In this document: positions 6,884 to 7,602 of the stretch, one piece after another
Layout: every line of letters starts with the position of its first letter
Position numbering within the stretch: the stretch's first letter is position 1
Source: a gamma proteobacterium symbiont of Lucinoma myriamae
GTDB taxonomy: Bacteria; Pseudomonadota; Gammaproteobacteria; GRL18
Assembly (NCBI GenBank): GCA_025655635.1
Contig: JAHXIM010000061.1
Coordinates: 1 to 7,602 of the forward strand
Reading direction: 5' to 3'
Length of the DNA stretch: 7,602 nt
Translations under genes and position numbers: made by a program
The notes under the pieces: generated by a model
Database searches by the model: none
What the model was told of the DNA's origin: nothing
What the model saw: the letters and a program-made list of their open reading frames with translations, nothing else

Positions 6884-6912
6884 TTGACAAAACCTGATTA
6901 AAACTTCATAAT
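6884..6912 (+). promoter_or_regulatory. Promoter candidate P1 for tRNA-Arg
   Basis: A perfect TTGACA (6884-6889) lies 17 bases before CATAAT (6907-6912, five of six matches). This is the best sigma-70 promoter in the window. It would start transcription about 59 bases before the mature tRNA end. Confidence 0.6.
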
Positions 6913-6921
6913 TCACACACT

Positions 6922-6950
6922 TTTTAACGGCAAGACTTTATACTTATACT
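6922..6950 (+). promoter_or_regulatory. Promoter candidate P2 for tRNA-Arg
   Basis: TATACT (6945-6950, five of six matches) has a poor -35 (TTTTAA, 6922-6927) at 17-base spacing. Its predicted start near 6957 would give a short leader of about 20 bases. It could act in tandem with the stronger upstream promoter. Confidence 0.35.
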
Positions 6951-6977
6951 AAGTCAGGACAGTTAATAAAAAGTTAT

Positions 6978-7054
6978 GCGCTCGTAGCTCAACTGGATAG
7001 AGTACTCGGCTACGAACCGAGCGGTTACAGGTTCGACTCCTGTCGAGCGCACCA
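6978..7054 (+). tRNA. argV: tRNA-Arg(ACG)
   Basis: The 77-base class I tRNA has acceptor GCGCTCG (6978-6984) pairing perfectly with CGAGCGC (7044-7050), then discriminator A and an encoded CCA (7052-7054). The anticodon arm is CTCGG, loop CTACGAA, CCGAG. The anticodon ACG (7012-7014) becomes inosine-CG through TadA and reads CGU, CGC and CGA. The T arm contains GGTTCGACTCC. In E. coli several copies of this tRNA (argV and its neighbours) follow serV; here a single copy is followed directly by a terminator. The symbol is by synteny. Confidence 0.97.
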
Positions 7055-7060
7055 TTATTC

Positions 7061-7100
7061 AAAAAAAGGACTTACGGATTTAACGTAAGTCCTTTTTTTT
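7061..7100. terminator. Strong rho-independent terminator, probably bidirectional
   Basis: The arm at 7061-7076 (seven A then GGACTTACG) pairs perfectly with 7084-7099 (CGTAAGTCC then T). This gives 16 base pairs around a seven-base loop (GATTTAA), followed by eight T. It begins seven bases after the tRNA-Arg CCA. The A run on the other side means it could also stop leftward transcription from the EAL fragment. Confidence 0.92.
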
Positions 7101-7240
7101 CGCCTATAGTTTACCGAGGTAAAATCGTGATACCAATTCTCATACAAGCGACTTTCATCACCTCATAAAATAATTTAAAAAACTTGACTCAGCTCCCCTG
7201 ATTCAGAGCATATACTGAACTTCAACTGATTAATTTAGCT

Positions 7241-7531
7241 TTAAGTGAAATCATCATCAAACCAGTGCTTGAACCATACCTCTGCTGGTTCGGGCTTACC
7301 GAAGAGATACCCCTGATAAATCACTTTTGCTCGTTGCTTGAGAAAGCTGGCCTGCTCCTCAGTTTCAACACCTTCAGCAACAACATTCAAATGCATGTGT
7401 TTGGCAACAGATAATATCGTTTCAACCAGAGCAGCATCCCCGGTATTTAAAGGTGCATCCTGAATAAAACTTCTGTCTATCTTCAACTCATGGATGGGCA
7501 GGCGTTTGAGGTAATTAACCTGAGTACTGGA
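7241..7531 (-). pseudogene. C-terminal remnant of an EAL-domain c-di-GMP phosphodiesterase
   Basis: Read leftward, the frame shows the second half of an EAL domain: SSTQVNYLKRLP, then ELKIDRSFIQ, VVAEGVETEEQASFLKQ and QGYLFGKPEP, ending WFDDDFT at TAA (7243-7241). EAL enzymes cleave cyclic di-GMP. The E-A-L signature, the NE segment and the DDFGTG loop all lie upstream in intact proteins, and none is found here. Family similarity ends near 7531, and the frame is closed by a TAG at 7558-7556. A TTG at 7486 could start an 81-residue product, but it would lack most catalytic residues and I see no good ribosome binding site. It is best read as a truncated relic, with a breakpoint near 7531-7535. 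A frameshift beyond the window edge is not excluded. Confidence 0.72.
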
Positions 7532-7602
7532 TAAGAAAACTAAAAAAGAATTGAACTAAATGCCTGTTCATCGATCTGATCATTTAACGACCAAATCAAA
7601 TG

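Noticed and set aside
7101..7240. Gap between the terminator and the EAL remnant, with a TTGACT and a TATACT
   Set aside because: The boxes are about 21 bases apart and point towards the 3' end of a leftward gene. I see no gene, RNA or repeat here that I can support.

Overview
The window looks like a chromosomal segment of an AT-rich gammaproteobacterium, probably a sulfur oxidiser or a relative of one. The order recX, alaS, lysC, csrA, tRNA-Ser(GCU), tRNA-Arg(ACG) matches a classical gammaproteobacterial block: E. coli has recA-recX-alaS-csrA-serV-argV, and pseudomonads carry lysC between alaS and csrA. The sulfur link rests on a 59-residue fragment on the minus strand at the left edge. It resembles the Tat-exported N-terminus of the thiosulfohydrolase SoxB. 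I cannot name the genus.

Left part (1-1708): the soxB 5' remnant reads leftward and loses family resemblance just after the conserved 'GNVRIVH' strand. About 280 bases of very AT-rich non-coding DNA follow. Then comes a rightward gene for a HupE/UreJ_2-type membrane protein, with a signal peptide, a periplasmic domain and a multi-helix membrane domain. It sits where recA might be expected.

Core (1740-6630): a plausible promoter precedes recX. recX needs a -1 frame change at a run of eight A to give full-length RecX. alaS (alanyl-tRNA synthetase) follows after 41 bases and lysC (aspartate kinase) after another 24, so the three are probably co-transcribed. lysC contains a well-placed internal start that could yield a separate regulatory subunit. 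A weak terminator-like hairpin separates lysC from csrA, the global post-transcriptional regulator. csrA starts at GTG, and its ribosome binding site overlaps a CsrA-type ANGGA motif.

Right part (6631-7602): tRNA-Ser(GCU) and tRNA-Arg(ACG) each have their own promoter-like sequences. A very strong, probably bidirectional terminator ends the tRNA unit. Beyond it, a leftward EAL-domain (c-di-GMP phosphodiesterase) fragment lacks the EAL catalytic motif and the N-terminal half of the domain.

No CRISPR array, complete insertion sequence or obvious new multi-gene system is visible. The most interesting points are the recX frameshift at an A_AAA_AAC heptamer, the two truncated genes flanking a well-kept core, and the internal lysC start.
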